NCBI GenBank assembly: GCA_041399065.1
Contig: JAWKTN010000005.1
Span: forward strand, 496,001 to 560,000
Source of the DNA: JAGQPD01 sp020426865
Lineage (GTDB): Bacteria; Planctomycetota; Planctomycetia; Pirellulales; Pirellulaceae
DNA: 64,000 bases
Direction: 5' to 3'
The position numbers were made by a program, and so were the translations under genes. Shown piece after piece: positions 52,601 through 60,078 of this stretch (its first letter is position 1; each line of letters starts with the position of its first letter). The notes below the pieces were generated by a model that did not search any database, had not been told where the DNA came from, and saw only the letters and a program-made list of their open reading frames with translations.

Positions 52601-52905
52601 CCGATCGTGCGTGGGAAGTGTTCATCGGCTGATTCAGGGCCTTCGGCGGCGACGGCCAACGCGCCAAGTGCCTTGGCCACGGCATGACGGCAGTCCGGCT
52701 CGTCGAGGTATTCCGCCGTTCCCGTCGATGCCCGCAATCCGGTGATTAGCGAATCCTCGGCATCATCAACAGTTTCGAGTTCCGCCTGGCAGCGCGAACA
52801 GTCCCGCAGATGCTCGGTCAACTCGTCGGCCTGATCGTCTGGCAACTGACCGAGCGAGAAGAGACGCAACAGTTCGGCAGTGGGGCAAGTGGTAGCGGTC
52901 ATCAT
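49654..52905 (-). CDS. Membrane Ser/Thr protein kinase with SecD P1-head-like and DUF1559-like domains
   Basis: A 1083-residue receptor-like kinase. Residues 1-50 hold a zf-HC2-like anti-sigma motif (HLRDCSRCQAEL). The kinase domain (about 100-370) is intact: LGSGGMGNVYLA, VAVKVL, HRDVKPSNIML, LLDLGLAR in place of DFG, and APEQ. A membrane segment lies near 418-442. Outside, two related domains resemble the SecD P1 head (GQHLAFLLDGRVVFAPRIS...GNLTPDEI and NKQLAILFNDRVVAAPKIF...GRFDAEEV). The C-terminal 180 residues look like a DUF1559 domain (FPASQSYLSTLTSQPFSWRVALLPYLGYQELY, DGTSNTLLVVES, FLMADGGVRHM). GGAG precedes the ATG at 52905. It is divergent from an ECF sigma gene, its probable target. 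The DFG-to-DLG change is common in planctomycete kinases. Confidence 0.92.
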   Translation of the reverse strand: MMTATTCPTAELLRLFSLGQLPDDQADELTEHLRDCSRCQAELETVDDAEDSLITGLRASTGTAEYLDEPDCRHAVAKALGALAVAAEGPESADEHFPRTIGEYEIVRHLGSGGMGNVYLARHTKLGREVAVKVLASHRLNNLRVRERFEAEMRAVGRLSHPNIVTAYDARDIDGTPVLVTEYIDGFDLGQLVQRTGALSIADACEIVRQVAVALQYTNEQGFVHRDVKPSNIMLSTTGEVKLLDLGLARLQFDDDAVREITTTGQAIGTADYIAPEQVNDSRAVDVRADIYSLGCTLYKLLAGRAPFADEQYRNTFAKMTAHVSAEPPALRTLRTDVPQSLAKLITTMLAKRPEDRVQSPQRLVEQLAAFTAGSDLKKLSEQADLLEPKEDSPLSVAVAHSIAHARPQRFFDRRVPMTLALGSALFGLLIGVLLGVLLTIKLPDGSLVQMNLPDGSQVSLDSTSEDQPRGKTIPARAAQTAPPDASWDPYAAAAQAGMVPPHTSSPGKFQPLSFAVIPSDEPPAAAVEQLRATLENNPQDRVIVTPYGTWYLVRGDMSVPGSTTHNGRKFVLVTNRQDGRVYWEQIRGQIGMQGGMLLFHEDLGERMRVLTRNHIGQHLAFLLDGRVVFAPRISSAINQHAKLTGNLTPDEIRYLVECINGLVTKPLSYAEEGNMGAPPTDARPSSDGTPLPAASTQPYARPLAFAILDPSKPRDDDRKELIQTLEKAPESVRVATGNGTWHRLDDGVTLNDDSLVTIDGKHFVRISNLNDNLIPWQDVQGHIIAVKTSHEDKQSNIELTFDERLATRMLQLTGANLNKQLAILFNDRVVAAPKIFAKVNDKALITGRFDAEEVEKLRLSLMAGQTSNNPQLDMPLSEMSPDDQTTNKSHSISTSDKLRMIGVAMHQYVDAYGRFPASQSYLSTLTSQPFSWRVALLPYLGYQELYDKFHVNEPWDSEHNKALLAEMPDIYRSSHAPDLQPAGWTNMFGFSGDNTVLGKEKGAAMHDITDGTSNTLLVVESASCVEWTKPEDFAFMNAKDVHVVNLVPNQPLSFLMADGGVRHMDLVDWKELAKMVTRAGGE

Positions 52906-53039
52906 TGAAATCTCCCCTTCTCATAATACAAGGTCATTGATCGCGTAGCGAACCACGTTAGTAGGAACGCAGTGGTCTGACAAAATCTTTTTTGGCCGTC
53001 GCCTGCCTGACTTAAGTGCTTTGGGTTACAATAGTTAGG

Positions 53040-53651
53040 ATGAATCACTCTACTCCCCAGCCTGGCAATCAAGACTTGCCGACCTTGTCGTCGATGTTGC
53101 TCGGCCACGTACAGGCGATGGACCCAGCAGCATGGAGCCGGCTAGTCAACACGTTTGGCCCGGTGGTCTATCGATGGTGTCGGGCAAGCGGGATTGACGA
53201 GCACCAGGCGGCTGACGTGGTTCAAGACGTGTTTGTATCGGTGGCACGCGGCATCGGGCAATTCCAACGACAGAAGGAGGTGGGTAGTTTTCGCGCATGG
53301 CTGGCCACGATCACCCGCAGCCGAGTGCGAGATCATTTTCGCCGAGCCGCCAAGACGCAAGCGGCCGCGGGGGGCTCCGATGCGATGGACCGCATCAACC
53401 AGTTGGCGGAGCAAGTAGACTCGACGATTTGTGTCGACAACATAGGCCATGGCATGTTGCGTTCGGTCACCGACCGCGTTCGATCGGAGTTTCGCGACGA
53501 AGTCTGGAAGGCATTTTATATGGTCGCGATCGATGGCCGTTCGGCGGCCGACACGGCGACGGAATTGGGCATGTCGGTGGCCAACGTCTATCAGTCGAAA
53601 TCGCGCGTGTTACGCCGATTGCGGCAGAGTATGGCTGAACTTCCGCAGTAG
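53040..53651 (+). CDS. ECF-type RNA polymerase sigma factor
   Basis: A 203-residue sigma-70 family factor of the extracytoplasmic-function type. Region 2 reads WSRLVNTFGPVVYRWCRASGIDE then AADVVQDVFVSVARGIGQFQ and FRAWLATITRSRVRDHFRR, and region 4 DGRSAADTATELGMSVANVYQSKSRVLRRLR is a helix-turn-helix. It lacks any C-terminal extension. The start at 53040 (MNHSTPQPG) follows TTAGG closely; an upstream start at 53016 is possible. It is divergent from the kinase gene with 134 bases between starts, which fits the planctomycete ECF groups associated with Ser/Thr kinases; the kinase, with its zf-HC2-like N-terminus, may control this factor. Confidence 0.92.
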   Translation: MNHSTPQPGNQDLPTLSSMLLGHVQAMDPAAWSRLVNTFGPVVYRWCRASGIDEHQAADVVQDVFVSVARGIGQFQRQKEVGSFRAWLATITRSRVRDHFRRAAKTQAAAGGSDAMDRINQLAEQVDSTICVDNIGHGMLRSVTDRVRSEFRDEVWKAFYMVAIDGRSAADTATELGMSVANVYQSKSRVLRRLRQSMAELPQ

Positions 53652-53891
53652 TCTGACTTTCTGAGTCGCTTCCTAAGCGTTGTATTACAGACAGGAACAT
53701 GGCATGCTGCTTCGCAGCAACCCGTTTCGCAGTGTCAAGCCCGCTACGGCTCGCCCTCGTGCCGGTTTGCCCGGCCATAGTGACAGTGTTGTGGCTATTC
53801 GTCCCGCCGCCTTCCTCCCCGAACCCTGACGGGTGACACAGCATCGCCGGTGGCGTTGTCACCAGCCAGGGTTGTGTCGGGCATCCGGACC

Positions 53892-54782
53892 TTATTTTGG
53901 CGCGATGTGATCTGCGACTTTTACCAATTCTTGATGCTGTTTGTTCGTATCCGGGTCGAAGACGCGGCAACGAATGTCGTCCTTCTGTTGTTCAAATTGC
54001 GCGAAATCGCGAGGATCGCCGGGCCGAAAGACAGGGGCCTTTTCGTCGTAGAGAATGGTGGCACCATTCACCCCGTCGGTATGATATTGTGATAACCCCA
54101 GAACTCGGTCCGACACATAAATCGCCTCGTTCAACTCGTGCGTGACAATTAGAATCGTGTAGCGAGGTACTTCGTTGCGCGCCATTGCTTGCGTGTTTTC
54201 TTCGTACAATTGCAGCAGCATCAATTGCAGTTCTTCGCGGGTCGCTTCGTCCAACGCACCAAAGGGTTCGTCGAGAAGCAGTACGCGGGGCTTCATGATC
54301 AACGCCTGTGCGATCGCCACACGCTGACGCATGCCGCCTGACATTTCGCTCGGATAACGCTTCGCAGCGGCCGCCAAACCGACCTTTTCCAACAGTTCAT
54401 CGGCCTGCTTCAGATGCTTGCGGCGCAATGGCCACCATGTCCATGGTGCAATAAATCGCTGCGGTAGGTTCGTCTGATCCAACATCAAACCAAAGGCGAC
54501 GTTCTGTCGAGCCGTCAAGAAATCGTATAGGCTGTAGTGTTGATAGACGATGCCGATGTCACGGCTGGGGCGCAAGATCGGGCGCCCGTTGGCCAGGATC
54601 TCTCCCTTGCGTGGTGGGTGCGTGCCCAGGATCGCCCGCAACAGCGTCGACTTTCCACAACCGCTGGGGCCGACCAACGCCGCGATCTGTCCGGCCGGCA
54701 TCGTGATGTTCACGTTATTCAACACCTTGTGTGTGCCAAACCAGTGCGACACGTTGCGGACTTCCAGCATATTCACGGTCAT
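53892..54782 (-). CDS. ABC importer ATPase, nitrate/sulfonate/taurine type
   Basis: A 296-residue ATPase of the SsuB/TauB/NrtD class that energises uptake with the permease encoded just upstream. Walker A GPSGCGKST, Q-loop YQHYSL, signature MSGGMRQRVAIAQAL, Walker B VLLLDEPFGALD and H-loop VTHELNEA are all intact. An insertion of about 20 residues (LPQRFIAPWTWWPLRRKHLK) after the Q-loop and a 40-residue C-terminal extension distinguish it from standard SsuB. I use the ATG at 54782; a TTG two codons earlier has a better-spaced GAGG. It is the last gene of the seven-gene operon. Confidence 0.92.
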   Translation of the reverse strand: MTVNMLEVRNVSHWFGTHKVLNNVNITMPAGQIAALVGPSGCGKSTLLRAILGTHPPRKGEILANGRPILRPSRDIGIVYQHYSLYDFLTARQNVAFGLMLDQTNLPQRFIAPWTWWPLRRKHLKQADELLEKVGLAAAAKRYPSEMSGGMRQRVAIAQALIMKPRVLLLDEPFGALDEATREELQLMLLQLYEENTQAMARNEVPRYTILIVTHELNEAIYVSDRVLGLSQYHTDGVNGATILYDEKAPVFRPGDPRDFAQFEQQKDDIRCRVFDPDTNKQHQELVKVADHIAPK

Positions 54783-54800
54783 TGCCAACGTTCCTCTCCG

Positions 54801-55604
54801 TTAACCGAACCAAGGGCATAACCGTCGTCGCATTTGGACCAGGACGAAGTCCATGAGCAACCCGACCACGCCGAGATAGGCGAGATACACATAGACGACG
54901 TTCATATGCAGCAATCGCGATTCGAACCGCAAGCGGTATCCGAAGCCAATGTCGGTATTGCCCCACTCGGCCGCAATCAGATAGACCAGTGCCGGGCCGA
55001 CCTGTAGCCGGATAGCATCGAGCACGCGCGGCAGCACCTGACGAAAGATCACATTCCATATCACCTCGGCTTGTGAAGCACCCAGCGTGTTGGCTTTGTG
55101 GATCAATTCGTCCGGCACGTCATTGCGCGAGGCTTGAAACACGGCCTGTGCCAATGTGGGCATCACGCCAAAGGCGATCATTGCCACGAAAAAACCGAAG
55201 TTAACGCCCACCAACGCAAAGAATACGGCCAACATTGCCGTCGGCGGGATCTTGGCCAGAAATGTCAGCGGTGGCAACAATAACGCTTCGACGACTGTGT
55301 AGCATCCCATCGCCACCCCAATGACGATACCGGCCAGGCAACCGATCCCCAGTCCGGTAAACAGTCGCTTGAATGACGCGATGGAATCAACCAACAGCCA
55401 ACAATGCCCATCGTAGTCCACGGTGTCGGGCGCCAAAATCTTGTGGACGCCCCCGGCCAATTCCTTCCAGCCAGGTACCGTCGTTTGATTTGGGTTCTTC
55501 GCGTAGCGGCTCTGCGAAATCCCTGTGTAGGTCAGCGCCAGTAGGACGAACGCGACGATCCCCAGGACTATGCGGGTGCGCTGGCTAATCGGTCGACGAA
55601 TCAT
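54801..55604 (-). CDS. ABC importer permease, SsuC/TauC type
   Basis: A 267-residue inner-membrane permease with an N-terminal anchor helix, an extra periplasmic loop (about 35-70), then five or six transmembrane segments of the BPD_transp_1 fold. The ATPase-coupling EAA loop is visible as LIHKANTLGASQAEVIWNVIFRQVLPRVLDAIR, and SIASFKRLFTGLGIGCLAGIVIG is typical of SsuC/NrtB. Its ATG overlaps the stop of the upstream binding-protein gene (ATGA). It presumably receives substrate from one or more of the three binding-protein-like products of the operon. Confidence 0.92.
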   Translation of the reverse strand: MIRRPISQRTRIVLGIVAFVLLALTYTGISQSRYAKNPNQTTVPGWKELAGGVHKILAPDTVDYDGHCWLLVDSIASFKRLFTGLGIGCLAGIVIGVAMGCYTVVEALLLPPLTFLAKIPPTAMLAVFFALVGVNFGFFVAMIAFGVMPTLAQAVFQASRNDVPDELIHKANTLGASQAEVIWNVIFRQVLPRVLDAIRLQVGPALVYLIAAEWGNTDIGFGYRLRFESRLLHMNVVYVYLAYLGVVGLLMDFVLVQMRRRLCPWFG

Positions 55605-56698
55605 TGGGCGTCCTGCACCTTCTTGATATAGGAAGCATCAAATCTCAAGTTTGCGTCACCACTGCCATAGACGATTGTCGGTTCTTTGTCGACCATGCCG
55701 TGACTGCTACAAAATCCTACGACTTGCTGCATGATCTCCGGAAGCTTGTCGCCCGTGAACAACTCAGTTCCCAGCTCCGGTGTTTCGTAGAAGTCCGTTT
55801 CCTTGACGATGACGTTCATGTCCTCGAGCGTCAGATCGGGCGCGAATTTGGCCGCCAGCGCTAATAGTGTCTCATCCCGCGTCAAGCTATCATCGATCAT
55901 CTTCGATACTTGGTAGTATGTATCGATCACGGCACAAGCGAACTTGTCGCCCCCAGGCTGTTCCAGCGACTGCTCGGCGACCGCCACCATATCAACGATT
56001 TCGCCAGCGATCGTGCTGGAGTCAAACAGGCGCTTCGAGCCGTTGACCTTTCGCAACGTTTCCAGTACGAACGGATTCCAGACGACGATGGCCTTCGTCG
56101 TGTCGGGATCCGTTTGCATCGCCACCGCCGCATCTTCGGGGGCCTTGTCCGTAAATTGATATTCCGCTTCGTTCTTATTGTTCAGCTGCAAATTGCGAAC
56201 AAAACAGTATTCCGACACGCTCCGACCGAGGCCATAAACCTTGTGACTTTTCAATTCATCCAGGTCATTGATGCCGATCACAATGCATGCATCGGCACCG
56301 TTACTGGTGCTGGTTGGCAGCACGGCCACTGACGACCGCCCTAGCGATGGGCTGAGAATATCCATGTTTGTAATGCACACGGCGTCGACGTCACCGTTGC
56401 CATATTGTTTGATGCAGCTATCGTAATCCAACTGTTTCAGGACGATATCGACCCCCCACTTTTCTTCGATCGGTCCCATCTTGCCGGCGTCCTTGTCGAT
56501 CAATTTGTTGGCATGGGCCACGCCGAAGACCGACCAGCTGGGATATTCGCTCCATGCCAGGCTAAACGACGGGATGTCACCACTACTACCGCTACCGCCG
56601 TTTTTGGTGTTGCATCCGGCGACGGCCACTACCGCAAGTAGCAAACTCGCTAACCAGTGTTGGTAGCTAGGTTGTTTGCTGGTGTCGTTGTTAAGCAT
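55601..56698 (-). CDS. Substrate-binding lipoprotein of the ABC importer
   Basis: A 365-residue NMT1/SsuA-like periplasmic binding protein. The ATG at 56698 has AGGAG about nine bases upstream. The lipoprotein signal ends at AVAGC (Cys29). The mature part contains SLAWSEYPSWSVFGVA, IEEKWGVDIVLKQLDYDSCIKQY, GDVDAVCITNMDILSP and AIVVWNPFVLETLRKV, features of NMT1-type fold proteins that bind small organic or anionic solutes. The ligand cannot be inferred. It is translationally coupled to the permease (ATGA overlap) and lies 22 bp after the coiled-coil membrane protein. Confidence 0.9.
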   Translation of the reverse strand: MLNNDTSKQPSYQHWLASLLLAVVAVAGCNTKNGGSGSSGDIPSFSLAWSEYPSWSVFGVAHANKLIDKDAGKMGPIEEKWGVDIVLKQLDYDSCIKQYGNGDVDAVCITNMDILSPSLGRSSVAVLPTSTSNGADACIVIGINDLDELKSHKVYGLGRSVSEYCFVRNLQLNNKNEAEYQFTDKAPEDAAVAMQTDPDTTKAIVVWNPFVLETLRKVNGSKRLFDSSTIAGEIVDMVAVAEQSLEQPGGDKFACAVIDTYYQVSKMIDDSLTRDETLLALAAKFAPDLTLEDMNVIVKETDFYETPELGTELFTGDKLPEIMQQVVGFCSSHGMVDKEPTIVYGSGDANLRFDASYIKKVQDAQ

Positions 56699-56720
56699 TT
56701 TGCATCTCCTTCCATTAAGG

Positions 56721-57446
56721 CTAGTTGAATTCATGTTCGCTGACGTCGCGTTGACGACCGATGGCTTCGGTTCGTTCTTCGGCACGACGTGCGACCGAAA
56801 TGGTCTCGTCCAATTCCGCTCGTAGTTGCGACAGTTCCGACTTACTGCGCCGTGACGCTACGCTGTTAAGCTGCTGGACGACGTTCTCCAAGTATTGCAC
56901 TGATTGAATCACCTCCCCGATCAATTCTTCGCGTTGGCGCATTGTCGTCTGACGACTGATACCCTGTTGTTGCTGTGATAATGCGTACAATTCATAGGAT
57001 CGCTGCAGGTGTTCGACGCACAGGTGGAACATACGGTCGACGCCATCCATGACATCGTGGGCCGCCAAGGTAATCTTGCCTTCGCGAATGTCCTTGGCGA
57101 GTGTGTCGTATAGATGTCGCAATTGTGTGAGGCAAACTTCCGTGCGGGGATCTTGGTCGGTGAGCAAGCGTTTTGCCAATTCCTCGAGTGCCGAATCTTT
57201 TTGTTGTTGCTGTTTTTGGAGTACGTAGTCGTATGCGCGCTGGGTCAGGTTCTCCAGGCCGAAGATCAACCGTGTTGCGAACATCCCCGCCCCCCCCAAG
57301 ATACCGGCAACGCCGGCAAAATTGAAGACGGCATTGCCTCCCACCGCCCAGGAGGCCAACAGTGCCGTCAGGCCGCCGACCATGGGCAGCAGCGTCGACG
57401 GCGAGGCAAACAAGTCGAGGTATACCTTGCGTTTGACACTGTCCAT
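56721..57446 (-). CDS. Coiled-coil membrane protein of the importer operon
   Basis: A 241-residue protein with two N-terminal hydrophobic segments (about 14-36 and 38-62, rich in Gly/Ala) followed by a long charged helical region (about 70-240) with Gln-rich and heptad patterns. This is predicted cytoplasmic or periplasmic coiled coil. KRLLTDQDPRTEVCLTQLRHLYDTLAKDI is vaguely like XpaC-type proteins that accompany TelA clusters, but the match is too weak to name it. It starts two bases after the stop of the OmpA-fusion gene, so translation is coupled. A structural role linking the importer to the envelope is plausible. Confidence 0.8.
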   Translation of the reverse strand: MDSVKRKVYLDLFASPSTLLPMVGGLTALLASWAVGGNAVFNFAGVAGILGGAGMFATRLIFGLENLTQRAYDYVLQKQQQQKDSALEELAKRLLTDQDPRTEVCLTQLRHLYDTLAKDIREGKITLAAHDVMDGVDRMFHLCVEHLQRSYELYALSQQQQGISRQTTMRQREELIGEVIQSVQYLENVVQQLNSVASRRSKSELSQLRAELDETISVARRAEERTEAIGRQRDVSEHEFN

Positions 57447-57448
57447 GG

Positions 57449-58975
57449 CTAATAGGGCAACTCACCCAACTTGAACGTCACCGATGTCGAGCCACTCGGT
57501 TTGCCGGCGACGGCCCGCACGCGATTGGGGGCCACGCCCGCCTCGACGAGGTATTCCTCGGCCGCCTTGGCCCGGGCACCGGCGAGCGTCTGATTGGCCT
57601 GCGAATCGCCAGCCAGCGCAGCATTCCCCTGGACAATCAAATAGTAACGGGGCCAGTTCTGCAAGTCCTTCGCCAATTGGTCCAACGTCGCCTGGCTTGA
57701 TTCCGTCAAGTCGCTGCGACCGCGCGGGAAGACCAGGCGATTGATCGACAACGTCCCCACCGGCACCAACTCATTCCATTGCTGCTCCGATAAGTCCGGC
57801 AATTTGACCTGATCGTCACGCAGTGTTTCCGAGGAAATCCCTGGATGAAAATCGCTGGATTGCAGGTGAGCCAACAACTTGTCGTAAAACAAGATGGTCG
57901 GTTTGCCCCCCGTTGGGTCGCGACCGATCGCCTTGGTGCGCAACAAAACTTGCGTGATGTCCGTGATCATGTCCTCCAATAACTGGATCGACCCGGCCGG
58001 ACGTAGTCCCAGATGCGCAAAATTTTCTTGCGTGTTCTTCCACCAGATCCCATCCACCAACGCCTTGGCACGCTCCGCCGATAACGGCGTTCCCAAGCTC
58101 TTGCCGTCGGAAATGACGAGCGACTCCATGCTGTCCCGATAGTCGTAGGCCGCGCGGAAGTAACAGGCAACAACGTCCTGTACCTCCGCTTCGTGCTTCA
58201 CCAAATAGTCGCGGCTGACCACCAGACAATCGACAATCTTGCCACGAAACTCCTCGCTCCCCAGAATCTTGTGCAGCTTGTCATTTTCGCTCAACATTTG
58301 CGATACGTATGGCTCCCATAAGACATACACGTCATGGGCGTCCGGTCGTGAATCCCGATACAGTTTTACTACGTCCGGAGCATCCTTGGCGCCGACGAAC
58401 GGATTGCCGCTCAACCGGTCAAAACTGAATCGATCCATCATTACCCGAGCCAATGTTTCACTGGGCGAATCTAAAGTGGCCACGATCCGCGTCTCCGGCC
58501 GATTCAACGAATCGACGTCGGGGAATACCTCGCGATACCCTACCATCGCGTCCGCCCCACGCGATTCGTCTAAGACCGCCACAATCGTCGCCGGCTGGTC
58601 GTCACGCTCCGCCAACACGTTGATCAAGGCATCCACCGGAAACGCCGCCATCTGCACGTCCCCCTTCGCCAACGCCTCTATCCGCTCGACATAGTCCGCT
58701 TGATCGTCAACCAATTCCACCTTGATCTTCTTCTGCGACAATTCCTCGCGGAACTTCGCCGATCGCAAGACCGCATAGCCACTGAACGAGTCCAGCGATA
58801 AATGCACTGTCGCTCGATATTGCGACGTAGAACTGGTACTGTCAATCGTCGTTCGCTGACGGTCCTCCGCCGCCTGTTGACGCCAAGGTTGGACAAAGAA
58901 CTTCCACGTTGCCGCCAAAGCCGCAAAAATGAACAGCCACACCAGGCAGACCGCTAACAACTTGCCCTTAGACAA
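57449..58975 (-). CDS. Binding-protein-like protein fused to an OmpA-like domain (second)
   Basis: A 508-residue protein beginning at a TTG (58975) with GGGGA seven to eight bases upstream. After a membrane anchor (about 5-28) comes a periplasmic binding-protein-like domain (about 50-340: VHLSLDSFSGYAVLR, QMAAFPVDALINVLAE, DVYVLWEPYVSQML). A C-terminal OmpA-like domain follows (about 395-508: INRLVFPRGRSDLTESSQATLDQL, LIVQGNAALAGDSQANQTLAG, ARAKAAEEYLVEAGVAPNRVR), ending SVTFKLGELPY. The same architecture occurs in proteins annotated as phosphate-ABC-transporter-binding/OmpA fusions. It would capture a solute while fixed to membrane and peptidoglycan. Confidence 0.88.
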   Translation of the reverse strand: MSKGKLLAVCLVWLFIFAALAATWKFFVQPWRQQAAEDRQRTTIDSTSSTSQYRATVHLSLDSFSGYAVLRSAKFREELSQKKIKVELVDDQADYVERIEALAKGDVQMAAFPVDALINVLAERDDQPATIVAVLDESRGADAMVGYREVFPDVDSLNRPETRIVATLDSPSETLARVMMDRFSFDRLSGNPFVGAKDAPDVVKLYRDSRPDAHDVYVLWEPYVSQMLSENDKLHKILGSEEFRGKIVDCLVVSRDYLVKHEAEVQDVVACYFRAAYDYRDSMESLVISDGKSLGTPLSAERAKALVDGIWWKNTQENFAHLGLRPAGSIQLLEDMITDITQVLLRTKAIGRDPTGGKPTILFYDKLLAHLQSSDFHPGISSETLRDDQVKLPDLSEQQWNELVPVGTLSINRLVFPRGRSDLTESSQATLDQLAKDLQNWPRYYLIVQGNAALAGDSQANQTLAGARAKAAEEYLVEAGVAPNRVRAVAGKPSGSTSVTFKLGELPY

Positions 58976-59077
58976 TCTTTCTTCCCCTTTCGCTCTGGCC
59001 CGCCCGCGGCATCCGATCGATAGTGTACATATGTATGTTTATTTGGGTTTGCGCCGGAGTTGGCGTATCCGTACAGA

Positions 59078-60007
59078 TTAGCGGCCACGGCGGAAGATGA
59101 CCAGCACGGCAGATAGGATCGCCACCAGCCCCAGCACCACCAACAGGCAGAGCGAGCCCAGGCAGAGGAACCCAAGCGTTTCGGACGACGAGCCAGGTTG
59201 CCGCTGCGGATAATGGTACGCGCCATCGGAGCGGTACGCCGTGTCTTGCGGCTCGATCGGATCGTTGCCGCTCTCGGCCAGCGCCTCCAGTGCCGCACTG
59301 GCGACCTCAGTGGGGATGCCACTGAGCATGTCGAAATCGGATTGCCCTGTTTCGTCGCTGTCGCTGCTCGTTTCCCCAAAGACCGCCGAAATCGCCGCGG
59401 TCAATGAAGCGGGATCATCGGCACGGCGGTACGAGTGGACGCGGGTAGCCAGGCTGTGGTTTTGCGCCATATCAACGCCGATCACGTCAATCGTGATGCC
59501 GCGCCCGAGCACATCGGGCAAGATGGCATCGAGAAAACCAGGGTCGCTTGCTTCACCGTCGGTGACGACGAGTAAGCGATAGTTGCCGTAGTGTTCCTTA
59601 TCACGGACTTGGAGCAATGCATCGGCCCCTTCCTTGAGGACCTGTCCGAGGGGCGTGCCGCCGGAAGCCTGGATGCCGGCGACTGCGCGTCGGACATTGT
59701 TTTGGTCCAGTGGGCCGAGCGGCACGACCCAGCGTTGGCCGTCGCCGGCGCCGTTGAGGACAATGATCCCTATTTGGGCATCGTCGTCCAATTGGTTGAC
59801 AACGGTAGCCAGTGCCGACTTGGCGGCGTCAATTTTTCGGGTGCCCCGCATGCTGCGCATCGATTCATCCATCGATCCGGAATCGTCGAGGACGACCACA
59901 ACATGTTGGTTTGCCAGCACTGGCGCCGCAGCGGCAGCCAGGGCCGAGGCGGCAAGTGCCAGGGAGAGCACAAAGTGGACGCTCATTCTTCCTGCAGCAA
60001 CATACAT
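59078..60007 (-). CDS. Von Willebrand factor A membrane protein
   Basis: A 309-residue exported protein starting at 60007 (MYVAAGRMSV) with GGAG six bases upstream. It has a signal peptide or anchor to about residue 33, then a VWA domain (about 35-215) with the metal-ion-dependent adhesion site DDSGSM (41-46). ASGGTPLGQVL supplies the conserved Thr and VVTDGEASDP the Asp. A linker follows, and a C-terminal membrane segment (LCLGSLCLLVVLGLVAILSAVLVIF) with a basic end. VWA domains mediate metal-dependent protein binding. Here it sits between two binding-protein/OmpA fusions, so it may assemble them with each other or with the importer. Confidence 0.9.
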   Translation of the reverse strand: MYVAAGRMSVHFVLSLALAASALAAAAAPVLANQHVVVVLDDSGSMDESMRSMRGTRKIDAAKSALATVVNQLDDDAQIGIIVLNGAGDGQRWVVPLGPLDQNNVRRAVAGIQASGGTPLGQVLKEGADALLQVRDKEHYGNYRLLVVTDGEASDPGFLDAILPDVLGRGITIDVIGVDMAQNHSLATRVHSYRRADDPASLTAAISAVFGETSSDSDETGQSDFDMLSGIPTEVASAALEALAESGNDPIEPQDTAYRSDGAYHYPQRQPGSSSETLGFLCLGSLCLLVVLGLVAILSAVLVIFRRGR

Positions 60008-60078
60008 AGTAATCTCCAGCCGCGTGGTGGATGCGTAGGCGCAACGGTGACCGTCATCCGTCGCGCGATGCACGACGG

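Noticed and set aside
56721..57446. Calling the coiled-coil membrane protein XpaC or TelA
   Set aside because: Only a vague similarity in one segment; the length and membrane layout do not settle it.
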